64,000 nucleotides of DNA. Origin: Oidiodendron maius Zn. Lineage: Eukaryota > Ascomycota > Leotiomycetes > Myxotrichaceae. The notes beneath the pieces were generated by a model. That model did no database searches. It saw only the letters and a list, made by a program, of their open reading frames with translations, and was not told the DNA's origin. The translations under genes and the position numbers were made by a program. The DNA lies in the NCBI GenBank assembly GCA_000827325.1, contig KN832885.1, positions 434,001 to 498,000 on the forward strand, given 5' to 3'. Shown here piece after piece: positions 44,101 through 55,799 of this stretch (positions are counted from its first letter, which is position 1; every line of letters starts with the position of its first letter).

Positions 44101-45202
44101 TTGCCACCTAAGCGACTACCCGGGCGCCCATGCCATCACCTGAGCGTTGTGCTGCAGTCTAGGCCGGCCTGCTGGGGAAGGCCGGGAAGGCCGGGAAGGC
44201 AGGTGAAGGGACACTTCCTTTACAGAAAATGGGGCCGAATATACTAAATAGTGTCTAGAGGGAAGCCGGTTTCGAAGCTTATGGTAAACAGCTCTGGTGG
44301 CTCGGAATTCATCAAAAATCAAAATACGGTAATGTTTTGAGCTCGACTTATATCAAGTGTTTAGCCTGCTAACTTTTGACAGGTGAAACGGGATGTGCCC
44401 TTGGCGAGGCGGCCCAATTCCAAAATAGCTGAGGGTGCAGTTTCGATAGCAAAGTTCTTATTGGAGGCTGCAGGCTCGGCGCATCACAGGTTGGTGAACA
44501 TTGAAAATACACAATCATTACTTTGGGGATTAATCCAGTCAGCTGGTACCGCTCTATTTAGTACCCTGTCCATTTAGCATGTTTTACAATACACTAGGTA
44601 GATATGTGTCAGTATTAGTCTGATATAACTCATGGCCCAATAGGTTCTGAGCTCTCGACATGCTAAGTAAATCCTCTGTAACTCGAATCTCTGAAGAAGA
44701 ATTGCTAGAACAATGTACAAAGCTTAGCTGCAGAGGTGAAGCAGCAGTTAAAACGCGAAGTAACTTAAGTGATGAGAACCGCGACGTATTGCATCTGTCG
44801 CCTTGACATCTTCGTTTCTTCTCTGTGAGTGATTAAGAATTGAGCTCCAGGTTGAACCTTATGTACAGTACTATGCCAAGCCCGTAACATCCTGTGGAGC
44901 TAACAACTAGCTTAGTCAGAAGTCAGGCATCGTCAGAGCTTGTTAGAGCCACTATTGACGGACCGAGCCTACATCGCTAACGGCGCTCTAGCGAAAGTCT
45001 GTTCTGGTGGTTAATAGCAAACTTGAAGACTAGCTTCGGATGCAGAAGAAAAATATAGCGTTATAGCATTGAATTCGACTTCCAAGTAACCACTGCTGGT
45101 ACTTACATCCCAGTTCAGTAACTGTAGGGGTAGTTTGTGATAATAGGTAAATGTATCGGATTTCGGGCCGACCTAATGGGCAGCCTAGACCACGTGATTT
45201 CC
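44101..45202. other. intergenic region with a short GC-rich repeat
   Basis: A GGGAAGGCC tandem occurs three times at about 44175-44200. The remainder holds no supported gene. Confidence 0.4.
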
Positions 45203-45345
45203 GCCCCTGGTGAGTATAATCTGCTTCACCCTCCCTGGTGGCCCCAAATTCACTTCGCCCCCCTGGTGACCTCAAATTCACTTCACCTCCTCTAGTAACT
45301 TGAAATTTACTTTACCTCCCTTAGTACTTTAAAAGTAAATATAGT
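45203..45345 (+). repeat. 28-29 bp tandem repeat decaying into AT-rich DNA
   Basis: Five units start near 45207, 45235, 45263, 45292 and 45320. The core CTGGTGACCTCAAATTCACT changes stepwise to the right (CTGGTG, CTGGTG, CTGGTG, CTAGTA, TTAGTA; CACTTCACC to TACTTTACC). Changes are mostly C to T and G to A, as RIP would produce. Confidence 0.75.
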
Positions 45346-45350
45346 AAATA

Positions 45351-45852
45351 ACTAATATAAGAGTTTATACTATTACTTATAAATTACTTAGTAAAAACTA
45401 CTAAAACTTAGTATATTAGTATTCTTTTAATTAAATAATTATACTTTATTTTAAAATTCTAAATAAGTAAATTCTTTAATTTTATTTTCTTATTATTCTA
45501 TAAATATATGTTGAGCTGGTATAAGGCTTCAAGCATATCTACACATGCGATACAGCTGCCTACTAGGCTGCCCACTGGTGCCTATAGGGTGACTAAGTGG
45601 GAGCCTATTTGGTGACTCAATTGAGTGTATAGTGTTGAGCATAAAAGGCTCTAGTTCTCCTGAATCTCTTCCTACTTTAGATGTCTCTGTATCACTCATT
45701 ATAACACTGAGTTTCACCTTGATTCCTGACTACAACCTGTGCACTATATGACCTCAGTTCAAGAATATATATTAAAATCATTAACTTTTAGCTATTTTTG
45801 CAGGGGTTTCAGTAAGTAATTTATAAGTAATAGTATAAACTCTTATATACTA
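45351..45852. mobile_element. non-autonomous element (MITE-like) with 36-bp inverted repeats
   Basis: The left arm 45355-45390 and right arm 45813-45848 are perfect 36-bp inverted complements (starting ATATAAGAGTTTATACTATT), enclosing about 420 bp. ACTA directly flanks both outer ends (45351-45354 and 45849-45852), a good candidate target-site duplication. The interior has no transposase. The element lies in strongly AT-rich DNA, probably altered by RIP. Confidence 0.8.
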
Positions 45853-46251
45853 TAGAGCTTAGAGATACTCAGATAAGAGGTATACTAGAATAGCCTAAAG
45901 AAAGGCATAGTCTCTACCTTTCTATCAATTTGTTTCTAGCTTTCTCTAAAACATGTACTGGCACGTTATATACTGATTATTATGTGTTGGAAAAGACACA
46001 GTGACACTCGGCAACCCGAAGGAGTATGTCACCTACAGAGAAAGACATCAGTACCAAGACCAATAAATGTCTATTTCATCACCAGAGCACTGTACCTAAC
46101 CAACCATTGCCTTATAAATTTCGTGTCGACCTTCCGCATTTATCGCTCTTCCTTGTAAAACCTATATTACAGACGACGGAGATTGTTGAGTGCCAACCCC
46201 TCAGATCATCAATCACAGCCACAATCGCCCGACCGAGCATGGCGGGCAGCA

Positions 46252-46873
46252 TCAGCAGAGATCTAGCGGAGTCGACACCGTCAGCATCGTGGCCCTTCTC
46301 GAGCGCCAAAGCCCCAGCCAAACGATGGCCCGAACCGAGAGATCCGCCACTAGGGCGAGGGTCCCCGTCGTGCCCCGCTGCCCGAAGAGGACCATGGAGG
46401 TCAAAACGACGACGGCAATAAAACACCTGCGATTCGAAAGACAAAGACAATTAGTTTATATATGAAGAATGATTATTTATGCATAGCGCTAGCGGGACTT
46501 TATAAAAGCATACTCACCAAGGACCGATCGGATTTTCGAATTTCTCGAGGATGTCGCATCTAATGGCAGCCATCGAGGCCATGAGAAAGCTGTCGACATA
46601 AATTATTAAATGGGACAAAATCTACGAGATGGAAGAAGCCGAAGAGGGCATATAGGAGGTATCTTACAATAGCCAGACGAACATAGCGGTGTTAGTTATG
46701 AATAGCGAGAGGTGCTCGCCGTGCCATATTAACCCTGCAATAGTGCTGAGGAAGGCGGTGGTTGTGGTCGGAAACGGCCTGGACCAGAGCTGGAGATAGA
46801 GTAGGGACCGGAGCCAGGAAAGTTGGTTGTCCGACCAGGCGATCCAACCGAAGCGATAGAATGGGCGAGGCAT
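46252..46873 (-). CDS. small hypothetical membrane protein
   Basis: Three exons, 46873-46668, 46589-46518 and 46426-46252, give 150 residues. Both introns have good donors (GTAAGA, GTGAGT) and acceptors (CGACAG, CGCAG), and phases match (2, 2). The protein starts MPRPFYRFGWIAW and has hydrophobic stretches around SLLYLQLW, TAMFVWLFFLMASMAAI, CFIAVVVLTSMVLFG and SVRAIVWLGLW, fitting three to four membrane helices. Other open frames overlap, but this one joins cleanly and is hydrophobic throughout. No family recognised. Confidence 0.5.
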
Positions 46874-49171
46874 GGAGAGTTGATTTTGTGGGAGCAGGAG
46901 GTACTCGGGTTATAATTATTTATTCTCTCCGACATGCGATGTTCCTGGTCTTTTGTCGAAGAAGAGGGGTGAGAGGCCAGAGTAATTGTATGCATTTCAA
47001 GAGAAGGGTATAGACAAATTTTGTAGGATTTCCCCATGCGTTGAAATCGGCCGTCTCGCCCAGACGCCACTGGCGTGATGATGTTTGATTGAGGCGCAAG
47101 GGCTGTGACCTTCCAGGGGCCGCGCTGCACGGAGTACGGCGAGCCTGGGCAACCCCAGATCGTCCCTGGACCGACTGCCCATGTCGCGTCTCTAGGCTCT
47201 TCGCGGCTTGTTGGTCAGCCCGGATTTCGCCTGGTTGGGTTAGATGCTAGGCTGTGGCGTTTACTTCAGGCACGATTGGATGATGTTCTAAGAGCAGGAA
47301 GGGATAAGGTCAAAGGGGGGGGAAACCAGTACAGAGGAACGACTCTTTGCTGTGTGGCGCGGCCCTGATATCCATCTGGCATTTACTAATGTGGCCCTTT
47401 TGGCTTTTCCGGTGTGAGTCCATATGCTGAGGGAGAGGAATACGAGGCGATGACCATTCGTGGTAGCTGTGAATTATATATTGTAGGCGCTTCGTTACGC
47501 TGAAGTCTTCCCGCTGTGGCTTGAGTCGGTGTGGCTGAAGTGACTTCGAACCAGCTAGGAACAGATCGTGAAGGTTGATATCTAGAACAATTCGTTAGGA
47601 TGTTGGCTTGTTGGTAAGATGAAGAGTATATAGGGTTAACTTACCAGTGCATTTGGCACGACATAATGTTGCCGAAGGCTATTATTTCAAGTCAAGTATA
47701 CGGTGTTGAGACTTAGAGGGCTTTGTGTCGTGCCGGAAGAGGAGTTAGCTTGCGATGTTGCAGTTCAGTGCGAGCTTGGGAAGTAGGAGAATAGTAAGTC
47801 GATTGTTGATGGCCTTAACAAATAAAATCTAGTCGAAAAAATGCGAGGAGGGGGAAAGAGCCAAGGTCGGGGAGTTGGCACGGATATATGTTGCAAGGGA
47901 TCACTGTCCGCAGCACCGTCCAGTGAAATTTCAAGTAAGGTGGTTAGCTGATCATATATATGTATCACTTTTCAGTATCCCGAGATTTGGAAACCTTCGA
48001 GATCAGCTATTATACTATCGGCCAAGTTTTTCCAAAAAGGTGACAAGGCTTTGCTCGCAGATATGAAATATTTTATGGAAGTAATTCGTTGAAAGCATAC
48101 CAGCCAATCGCAACATTACTGGGTAAGGCGAGCTATGTATCACTACCTGCCTCGCCCAGCCCGCCTGCGCACCCCATAGAACTGTCGCACTTGCAGACGA
48201 CATCATCGCCGCATTTTTGGTATCTGCCATTGGATTTGCATGATATAGAATCTAGGCCTTGGGCATTGCATACCGTTTACTTTGGAAGTGTTAATCAAAA
48301 ATCTAGTGGAATTGCTTCACCGCCTCTTTGAATTCGAAGTACCTGAAACCAAAAAAATAAGCGCTTTATAGTGGCCCATACACGGCATATCGTGCAATAA
48401 GTATTTTCGAACAAATGTGGTCCCGATTTTTCTACGTAAGACCGAGCCTAACCAGGAACTCGCTGTCTCCATGTTTATTACAGCTATTCAAAAGGGCTGT
48501 GCAACCTTGATTGGTGCCATTTAGGTTTTCATGCGAAAGGACGTGGATAAGTTAAAGTCTTGGGGGCGTCTACTTGAGCAGCAAATTACTGTGAAAGAAA
48601 GGCAACTGACATGGAATGGTGATATCCCTCTTGTTCCGTTCTCAATTCCTAGGTGGTGTTGTAGCAGGTGGTTGAAGAAGCACATGGGATGTATGCAGAC
48701 ACGACCTCCAGCCATTCTGCAGAGTGGAAGACTGTGGGTTGGTAGGTGAGAGAACCGGGTGGTCTAATGGACGAGCGAGAAAGCTTGAATGGCAGGTTGC
48801 GCGCCCAGCTTCGCGGGTTCAGATTTTACCTACCTTCAAGATTTGAGGCAAATGTTCAGCTGGGTCCTGAGGTGTCAATATCTCCTATGGAAGATTTTTC
48901 ATAGCTCCACTAGTCCGCACTAGATGGCTAGTAGGTGCTTGCCAACTGCAGTACAAGGTTCAGCGACTCCGAGCTGTAAAGTCTTTCATACTTATGCCAG
49001 TTCTGATGGTTCACCAGTTCAGCTGGAGGCTTACTAAGCATCCACGGGAGTCACGAGTCTGCGTTGTGCCTCGGCATTGTCAGGGTTGCGGGGATCCAAA
49101 GTGACATCTCACATCAGAAATATCGACGACACAACACCTTACTACAATTTTGCAACCTCTCCGTCGATAGG
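46874..49171. other. long intergenic stretch
   Basis: About 2.3 kb without a convincing protein gene. A plus-strand frame at 47105-47368 (87 codons) is GC-rich but anonymous. Pol III-like boxes occur at 48757-48826 (listed separately). Confidence 0.4.
48757..48827 (+). other. tRNA-like A and B box pair (possible tRNA relic or SINE)
   Basis: TGGTCTAATGG (about 48760-48770) fits the A-box consensus TRGYNNARNNG, and GGGTTCAGATT (48815-48825) is close to the B box GGTTCRANTC, 45-50 bp apart. The T-stem would be GCGGG against TTTAC, i.e. paired only if several T were once C. No proper acceptor stem is found at the right distance, so this is not a functional tRNA gene. Confidence 0.3.
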
Positions 49172-51332
49172 ATGCACAGTTCAATCGTCGACACCCCTCC
49201 TCCCCTTGCTTCATCCGTGCCTATACGCACGTCCGGAACGGCCATGCCAGCTTTATCTTCCAATGAGGGGCCACTGCCAAAGCCCGCGTCCGCGGACTCG
49301 GGTTTCATGCTCTCCTTCCCGGCAATGGAGAATCCCTTCACGTCGGATGCCTTTCTCCTTCGAATTCTTGCCTGTATGTGCATATGCAGCCTATTATTTT
49401 AAGAATTAATGCAAATTAGTTACTCTCATTCAGGGTATCTCCCAAAAGATGAGTTTGAAAAGGCGAAGCAGCAATTTACACAACTCGGCAATGAAGCTAT
49501 ATCTCCACAAGTCATGGAGTGGAATGCGAATGCCGAGAAGCAGCAGCCATATGTGAAGGCGCATAATGTTTGGGGGCAGCGGTACGACTATGATAAGTTA
49601 GTGACTGCGGAGGGCTGGAAAGAACTGGGGAAATGGGGTGCTCGAACTGGGTATGTGCATATAAGATGCATGCCTGAAGACATATTCTAATATATGAATA
49701 GGGCGATTGCACTTGGGTATGAGCCTGAATTCGGAGATTATAAGAGGATAGTACAATATGTGCAGTATGTGGCAGGAACCTTATTTCAGTCTGACCGCAG
49801 CTAATTTAATGCACAGGACTTACATATATTCTCCCGTATCAGGGCTCACTTCTTGCCCTGTTGCGATGACTGATGGCGCAGCACGTCTTCTTTCGCAAAT
49901 TATTCCTTCGCTGCCTGCATCTCATCCTTTTCATGACGCATACCAACGCCTGATTGCACGAACCGACGCCTGGACATCTGGCCAGTGGATGACGGAGCGT
50001 GCTGGTGGTAGTGATGTTCAAAACACAGAGACGTGGGCAAAATATTCGCCCCTTCCCGAGAAGACAGGTCCCTTTGGACGAATTGATGAAGGTGACTATC
50101 TCGTTTCCGGGTTCAAGTTCTTCTCGTCTGCCACGGATGCTGATATGACGATCCTCCTCGCCAAGACTGAAAGCGGTAAACTGAGCACATTCCTCGCACC
50201 GTTGAGAAAAATAATCATTGACGCCGATGGCAAAGAGAGAGTTGTCAGTAATGGTGTCCGTATTCATCGATTGAAGAATAAGTTGGGCACCAAGCAGCTG
50301 CCAACCGCAGAGCTCGAACTCAAGGACATGCGCGCCCACCTTGTCGGTCCCTTAGATCAAGGCATCCCGACGATATCCCACATCCTAAACATTACACGTG
50401 CCCATACCTTCATGGCGTCAGCAGCAGGATGGCGCCGCGCCCTATCCATCGCAAAGTCCTTCGCCAAAGCCCGAACAACTCTCGACCAGCCCCTCTGGAC
50501 TCTTCCCCTCCATCTCCGAACCCTCGCTGAGACTGAGACCAAGCTCAGAGGCTGTCTACATCTGGCATTCTTCACCATCGCCCTGATGGGCTTCTCCGAG
50601 ACCTCATTCCCCAGCACTAGCCCAGCAGCGAAATACGCCCCGCTGCCGAACGCAGGACACGAGGCACAAGTGGTCCTGCGCACGCTTACCGCAGTAGCAA
50701 AGGCAGTGGTGAGCAAGAATGCTGTGAGCGGTGTGCAGGAGTGTATGGAGTCCATGGGTGGTGTCGGGTATATCGACGAAGCGGACGAACCTGAGCACAA
50801 TATCGCGCGCGTGTTCCGAGATACTAATGTTAATGCTATTTGGGAGGGCACGACGAATGTACTTGCCAGTGAATTCGTGCGACATGTTCTAAAGAAGGAC
50901 AATATTGAGGTATTCGGTGCGTGGTTGGATCGTGCGATTCACACGGTCGAGAACGATGTGTATCGCGATGTCCTGGATAAATCTTGGAAGAATCTTTATA
51001 GAAGATTAGCGGGTTCGAAGGATAGAGTTCCAGAAGCTCTTGCAAATGGACGGCGCATCATGTTCAGCCTCGCGTGGATCGTGATCGGGTTGCTGCTCGC
51101 CACGGATGCGCAGCGTGACCGAGAGGGCGTGGCAGAGGAAATCGCCCGGCGTTGGATCGTGAATGGAGAGCCAGGAGTCGGGGAGTGGAAGATGCCTGAT
51201 GTTGGGGAGATTGGGCCACATGCGCGGTTCCAGGAGGGTGAGGAGAGAGCAAAGTGGGACTGTCGGATTGTGTGGGGGGTGGAGTTGCCGAAGAATGCTT
51301 CGACGGGACAGAGGGTGAGGGCAAAATTTTGA
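49172..51332 (+). CDS. acyl-CoA dehydrogenase of the AidB-like type
   Basis: Four exons, 49172-49373, 49434-49650, 49702-49764 and 49817-51332, encode 665 residues with all phases consistent. The N-terminal part (LPKDEFEKAKQQFTQLGNEA, VKAHNVWGQRYDYDKLVTAE) matches AidB-type N-terminal regions. The dehydrogenase core contains CPVAMTDGAARLLSQ, MTERAGGSDVQNTE (flavin and substrate loop), a beta domain with DYLVSGFKFFSSATDADM and a C-terminal ECMESMGGVGYIDE plus FRDTNVNAIWEGTTNVLA, a family signature. The enzyme should bind FAD and oxidise an acyl-CoA or related substrate. No peroxisomal SKL signal is seen (the end is GQRVRAKF). The N-terminus up to about residue 65 is Ser/Pro-rich and unlike the rest. 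Confidence 0.92.
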
Positions 51333-51560
51333 AAAGAATAGCATTAGTGAATAGGTGGTGTTTTGGTTATGTACTCATACATGTATGTGGTACCGGGTAC
51401 ACATGGGAGTAAAATGCATATTGGAGAGATATCAGAGCCAGACCAGCTTGGCATTTAACCCAACTCGATTCAGTGTTCAGCTTAAGCTTCTTATCTTAAA
51501 CCTAATGCTCTATCACCACCGTTTCGCCACATGTCATATGTCAAACTCTCATATTCTCAC

Positions 51561-51968
51561 TTAAGAACTCTTCGGGCCTAGCGAAATCCTCCTCTCGATT
51601 CCAAAAATCTCCCTCTCCGGCACCAGCCTACAATTAACCCCCATTTTCATCTCTGGACCACCATACTTCTCCCCCAGTCCCCACCAGTGCGTCATGCATC
51701 CGCAATTCGAACAGCGATTGAACGAGATATCCCCCCCGTCCGAGTCAGCGCGCACATATTCCTCGATCTTCGTGTCCTCTGCGACCGAGATGCGCACTTC
51801 GTTGCGAGTGAAGTATGCCCAGACTGCACCGTATTTGTAGCATACCGTGCAGTGACACTCGTTAAGCTGTGTGGGGATAGCGGGCAGGGTCACTCTGACA
51901 CGGTTACAGTGGCAGAAGGCAACCATAGGCGTCGTGGATGCTTGCTGGTCTGAAGACATTTTGGACAA
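51561..51968 (-). CDS. GFA/CENP-V family zinc protein
   Basis: A single exon of 135 residues. The zinc-binding cysteines of the glutathione-dependent formaldehyde-activating (GFA) fold are present: Cys19 and Cys21 in FCHCNRV, Cys38, Cys40 and Cys43 in ECHCTVC, and Cys86, Cys89 and Cys91 in RCSNCGC. Met4 is an alternative start. Fungi carry many paralogues whose substrates are unknown; the name refers to the fold, not to proven formaldehyde chemistry. The gene converges with the acyl-CoA dehydrogenase, with about 230 bp between them. Confidence 0.92.
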   Translation of the reverse strand: MSKMSSDQQASTTPMVAFCHCNRVRVTLPAIPTQLNECHCTVCYKYGAVWAYFTRNEVRISVAEDTKIEEYVRADSDGGDISFNRCSNCGCMTHWWGLGEKYGGPEMKMGVNCRLVPEREIFGIERRISLGPKSS

Positions 51969-53084
51969 TTGGGAGGTTTAGAATCTGGGGATTTGGATGT
52001 TCAATTGCCTGACTGTGGTTTGCGATGGAACTAGGCTCGGTTCAAGATCTGTTAAGATGAGAAGAAGTGACAGGAAGTGAGATGTGGTGTTGTTTGTTCT
52101 GTGGAGATGCGGCGCGGGGTCACTTCCGATAAGATGCATGGAACCGCGTCTCCGCATCGCAGAATTTATTTATTTTACGAATAACCAGGTTTAAAATAAA
52201 AGTTTATTAAAGAGGGGATTAGTTTATTTCCGCGAAGTCACTTATTGCATTTACAATCAAGGCATGGAAATCACGGTGTGATAATGCGACGGTGAGTATT
52301 GCAGACAATGGTAAGTGGTCCCAATGGTCTTTACATAAGCTATATATTCCAGCTGATAATATTAATTAGTTAATGAGCTGTTTTCTTGCCATTATAGCGA
52401 CGCGGTATAATTATAGATGGGAAAGTCTTTCGTCAAATAAAGTTTATGAGCAAGAAAATCATCCTGGGTAGTTCAAACACACAAAATAGGCTACCGGGTC
52501 TCTAAATTCTCCTAACTCAAGAGGAGCTAAATATTACGCTGTCTTAAACATGATTAAATCATCTAATGCCTTAATAGAAGGGAGTAACGGCGTTGTATGA
52601 GATATCACATACTCTTAGGGCTTGCTATAGCGACCAGAGAATTAATTGCTGGAGAGTGACTCATCAGTACGGGATCTAACTGTTCTAATTTGGGAGCATC
52701 ATGCTATGCACTTGATAAGCAGTAGGTGTCGGGGTAAGCGCAAGCACCCTAATTTATCCCCGCATTCCCTTTAACGAAGATGCCCGGCGTCTGTCTTGGT
52801 CAAACGAATGCCCCTCGGAATCTCTACCGAACTCGATCATCTTATGCCGACCGGACATATCCCATTTCTGGCAAATGGTATCGCCGCAGCGTGTTTCGGT
52901 TCCACAAGTCTAAGCGGAGCTCAAATCTTAAAGTCGTGCTGAGGTTTGACGCGGTCGCGGATATTACCACTGTGTAACTCCGAAAGATGCAGCTTACCTG
53001 CAGCCACCCAAAATGGCATGGAGATAAAAACCGATGAGGTCACCTTAACACCAACTTGCAGCGTCCCACGAAGATGGAACGAAG
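51969..53084. other. intergenic region, partly AT-rich
   Basis: AT-rich near 52150-52220 and 52360-52620. No gene is supported. It contains the promoters of the divergent GFA and SDR genes. Confidence 0.4.
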
Positions 53085-53092
53085 TATATATT
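53085..53092 (+). promoter_or_regulatory. TATA box of the short-chain dehydrogenase
   Basis: TATATATT about 125 bp upstream of the ATG at 53216. Confidence 0.4.
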
Positions 53093-53215
53093 AGATAGCT
53101 CTGGGAACGGGATCCGACATCAAAATCAACATCTACCAACCTAGAATATCAACACTCATATACCAAATCACCTCCTTATACAACGCTCTAGTTGCCTTAA
53201 CACCGCACGACCAAC

Positions 53216-54337
53216 ATGACGCAGTGGAAATTTGAATCAACAGGAGATGAAGTGGTGGCTGCCTTTAAAGAGAGAGTACAAGGGAAGACAAGTATGTGTA
53301 GTTGTCCTCCCTTAAAAATCGCTATTAACAATCCCCAGTCGTTATCACTGGACCCAGTGCAGGCGGCATTGGTTCCGAAACAGCCGTCTCACTTGCAAAA
53401 GCATCACCATCTCTACTCATACTAGCGGGCCGATCAGAATCGAAAATTGCTCCAGTTATTGCCCGGATTGCCGAGAGCTCGCCAGGTGTTAATGTCCAGT
53501 TCATCTCTCTCGATCTCGGCTCGCTCAAGTCTGTCCGTAATGCGGCAGCAGAGATAAATGCGAAGGTGTCAAAAATCGATCTCCTCATCAATAATGCTGC
53601 CATTATGGCTTCCCCGTATGCCAAGTCTGAGGATGGAATTGAGAGCCAGTTTGCGACGAATCACATTGGTCACTTTCTGCTCACGAAGCTGTTGATGGAT
53701 AAGATTCTTGCGGCGGGGCCGGGGTCGAGAATAGTTAATGTTTCTAGCTCCGCTGCTCTTCGGGGGACTATTCGGTATGATGATTATAACTTTCAAGTAA
53801 GGCTGCCTCATTCTAGAGATGTTTGGATGCGTCGCTTACTCGTTGTGCAGGATGGCGCTGCGTACGATCCGTGGTTGGGATACAGTCAAGCCAAGATCAG
53901 TAACATAGTCTTTAGCCGTGCTCTGGCTAGAAAGCTTAAGAGTAGAGGAATTTTCTCTTATTCACTACACCCTGGATGTAAGTACGATGGCCATCGATGC
54001 GCCTTTGGAAGTCGGCTAACAACTGATCCCAGCGATAATCAGCAATCTGCAGGTTCACATGAACGCAGCCCCAGGCGGTCGAGAAGGAGCCATTGCCAAA
54101 GCGAAGGCAGCAGCTGAGAAAGCAGGGCAGAAATTTGAGATGCCAGTGGACAAAACGCTGCAGCAGGGTTGCTCAACGACACTGGTCGCAGCTCTGGATC
54201 CGACCATTGAGCCTCAAACTGGTGCATATCTGTGGGATTGCAATTTGCGCGAGGAACAGCCGTGGACGGAAGAGGAAGATCAAGAGAAACTATGGGGGTT
54301 AAGTGAGAGGTTGATTGGGGAAAAGTTTGAGCTGTGA
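53216..54337 (+). CDS. short-chain dehydrogenase/reductase
   Basis: Four exons, 53216-53291, 53339-53796, 53851-53977 and 54033-54337, give 321 residues. The cofactor loop TGPSAGGIG starts at about residue 29, NNAA follows (LLINNAAIMA), the Ser is in VNVSSSAALRG and the active-site Tyr/Lys pair is Y189-x-x-x-K193 (GYSQAK). Length and order fit the classical SDR group related to retinol dehydrogenase/WW-domain oxidoreductase-type fungal enzymes. Each intron (47, 54 and 55 nt) has a GTAAG or GTATGT donor. The C-terminal GAYLWDCNLREEQPWTEEED is typical for this group. Substrate unknown; NADP(H) use is suggested by AGRSESK after the second strand. Confidence 0.93.
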
Positions 54338-55799
54338 ATTTGAATGACTGAAGGTTGTACTGTAAATGTAACAGATCTCCATGTAGAATGCATTAAATAC
54401 AGCTAGTTAGTGAATTTTAGAACTTTTATTTAGCCTTAACTATCTTGCCGCAAGATCTATTTCTACTCCCCAAGGGACAGCGGTTCTATTGTTGTAAATA
54501 TATTCTGCCCTGCAAGTGATACAAGCGTATTTTTTACGGCAAAGCTGGACAGAATGAGATTGCCCCTATCGGAAACTCGAAGGTGGTGAAGGCTTAGACA
54601 ATACCGAGTACGATCGAGACGATGTAGAGTAACGGCGAACGGTGTAAAGAAGAAATGAATCGATGAGTCTGGTCAGTGGTGCAAGAAATGATTGATTTGT
54701 CTCCCAGATACTCCATTCTGCTCATTGAACTGACTCCTTGCGGAAGTATTCCTATGCCGTATCAATAAGAGCTCGGATGGATAGACATTGATTCACCATC
54801 GACAAGAAAGACACCTCCATTGCAATACCCACCTGCCTTAGATGGCAGGAGCCACTGTTTTGGGTCACTAATAATGTAGCCTAGAATGGCCTTAGGATAT
54901 AAGGAGGACTCTTTTCTGGTAGTTAGCTAGTTAGTCTATTCAAAGCACCTATTTCCACCCGTATTATTCATGTTATATTGCTGCTTCAGGCATCAAATTT
55001 CCGAAATTATGACGTTGTAAGATAATACGTGTTTTGAGTGGTTCGGTCAGGAGAGCTTGTCCCCCCTGCTACTGTGGGTATAAACCCTCATAAAACACCT
55101 GGTATTCAGGAGAACTAGAATATCGCTGAATTCTTCTTAATTATCAATATCATCACTATAGAGTAGTTAGTAGACGTTGCTTAGTATCTACTTGTATATT
55201 GATTGAAGCCCTAGTAACAACACTGAGTTGATCTAACAATATTGAGGTAGTCGCTTGTTCTTGGTAACCTTGACAAGGATATTTCCAACCGTTGGTCTGA
55301 CAGGCAAAACCAACTTGAACCCGAAATCCTGTTCCTGAAGGAGTGTGGCTGAGCATGGCTCAATTATTTCGCTTCCGAAGGAGGCCTAGAACTATGCGCC
55401 AAAAGCTAGCAATGATATTTTAAGAGGCTATAATTTGAGGCAGGACTTGTTATGTTCCAACACTCCTTTGTTGGAATTTTACATACAATAGTCACTTTAC
55501 ACTTCCTACATGGCCTCAGTACCACATCCTACACTCCCTAAATAGCTTCAGAGCTACATCCTAACTCGAGAAGCAATAGTCAGTAAAAGGCTATATAATA
55601 GCATTAGTCTTCACTAAATAAATCAAGTTTAAACGTCAAAGCTCGATTATCTGCCCACAGGTTAGGAAGTGTCCGAACACTTAACACGACTAGTAGTACT
55701 ACGATTGCTATTATCGCATTCATAGTAACTCTCTGTCTCTCACGTCTTTTTCTACGCGATAATTTTTCCCTTAGCACACTTCTATCTACCCGATTCAAT
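54338..55799. other. intergenic region with repeat traces
   Basis: About 1.5 kb. TTCCAACA and TGTTGGAA face each other around 55459-55480, as at the ends of copia-type LTRs, and two roughly 32-bp imperfect repeats (CTACATGGCCTCAGTACCAC / CTAAATAGCTTCAGAGCTAC) lie at about 55505-55560. Probably old retroelement debris; no coding part remains. Confidence 0.3.

Noticed and set aside
46112-46450. Minus-strand 112-codon frame overlapping the third exon of the small membrane protein.
   Set aside because: Arg/Gly/His-rich and not joined by splice phase to the upstream exons; the hydrophobic alternative frame fits both junctions.
48741-48834. Functional tRNA gene suggested by GGTAGGT ... ACCTACC and tRNA-like boxes.
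   Set aside because: The stem is at the wrong distance from the A box and the T-arm does not pair.
50357-50902. Minus-strand open frame of 181 codons.
   Set aside because: Antisense to the acyl-CoA dehydrogenase core, whose plus-strand motifs are clear.
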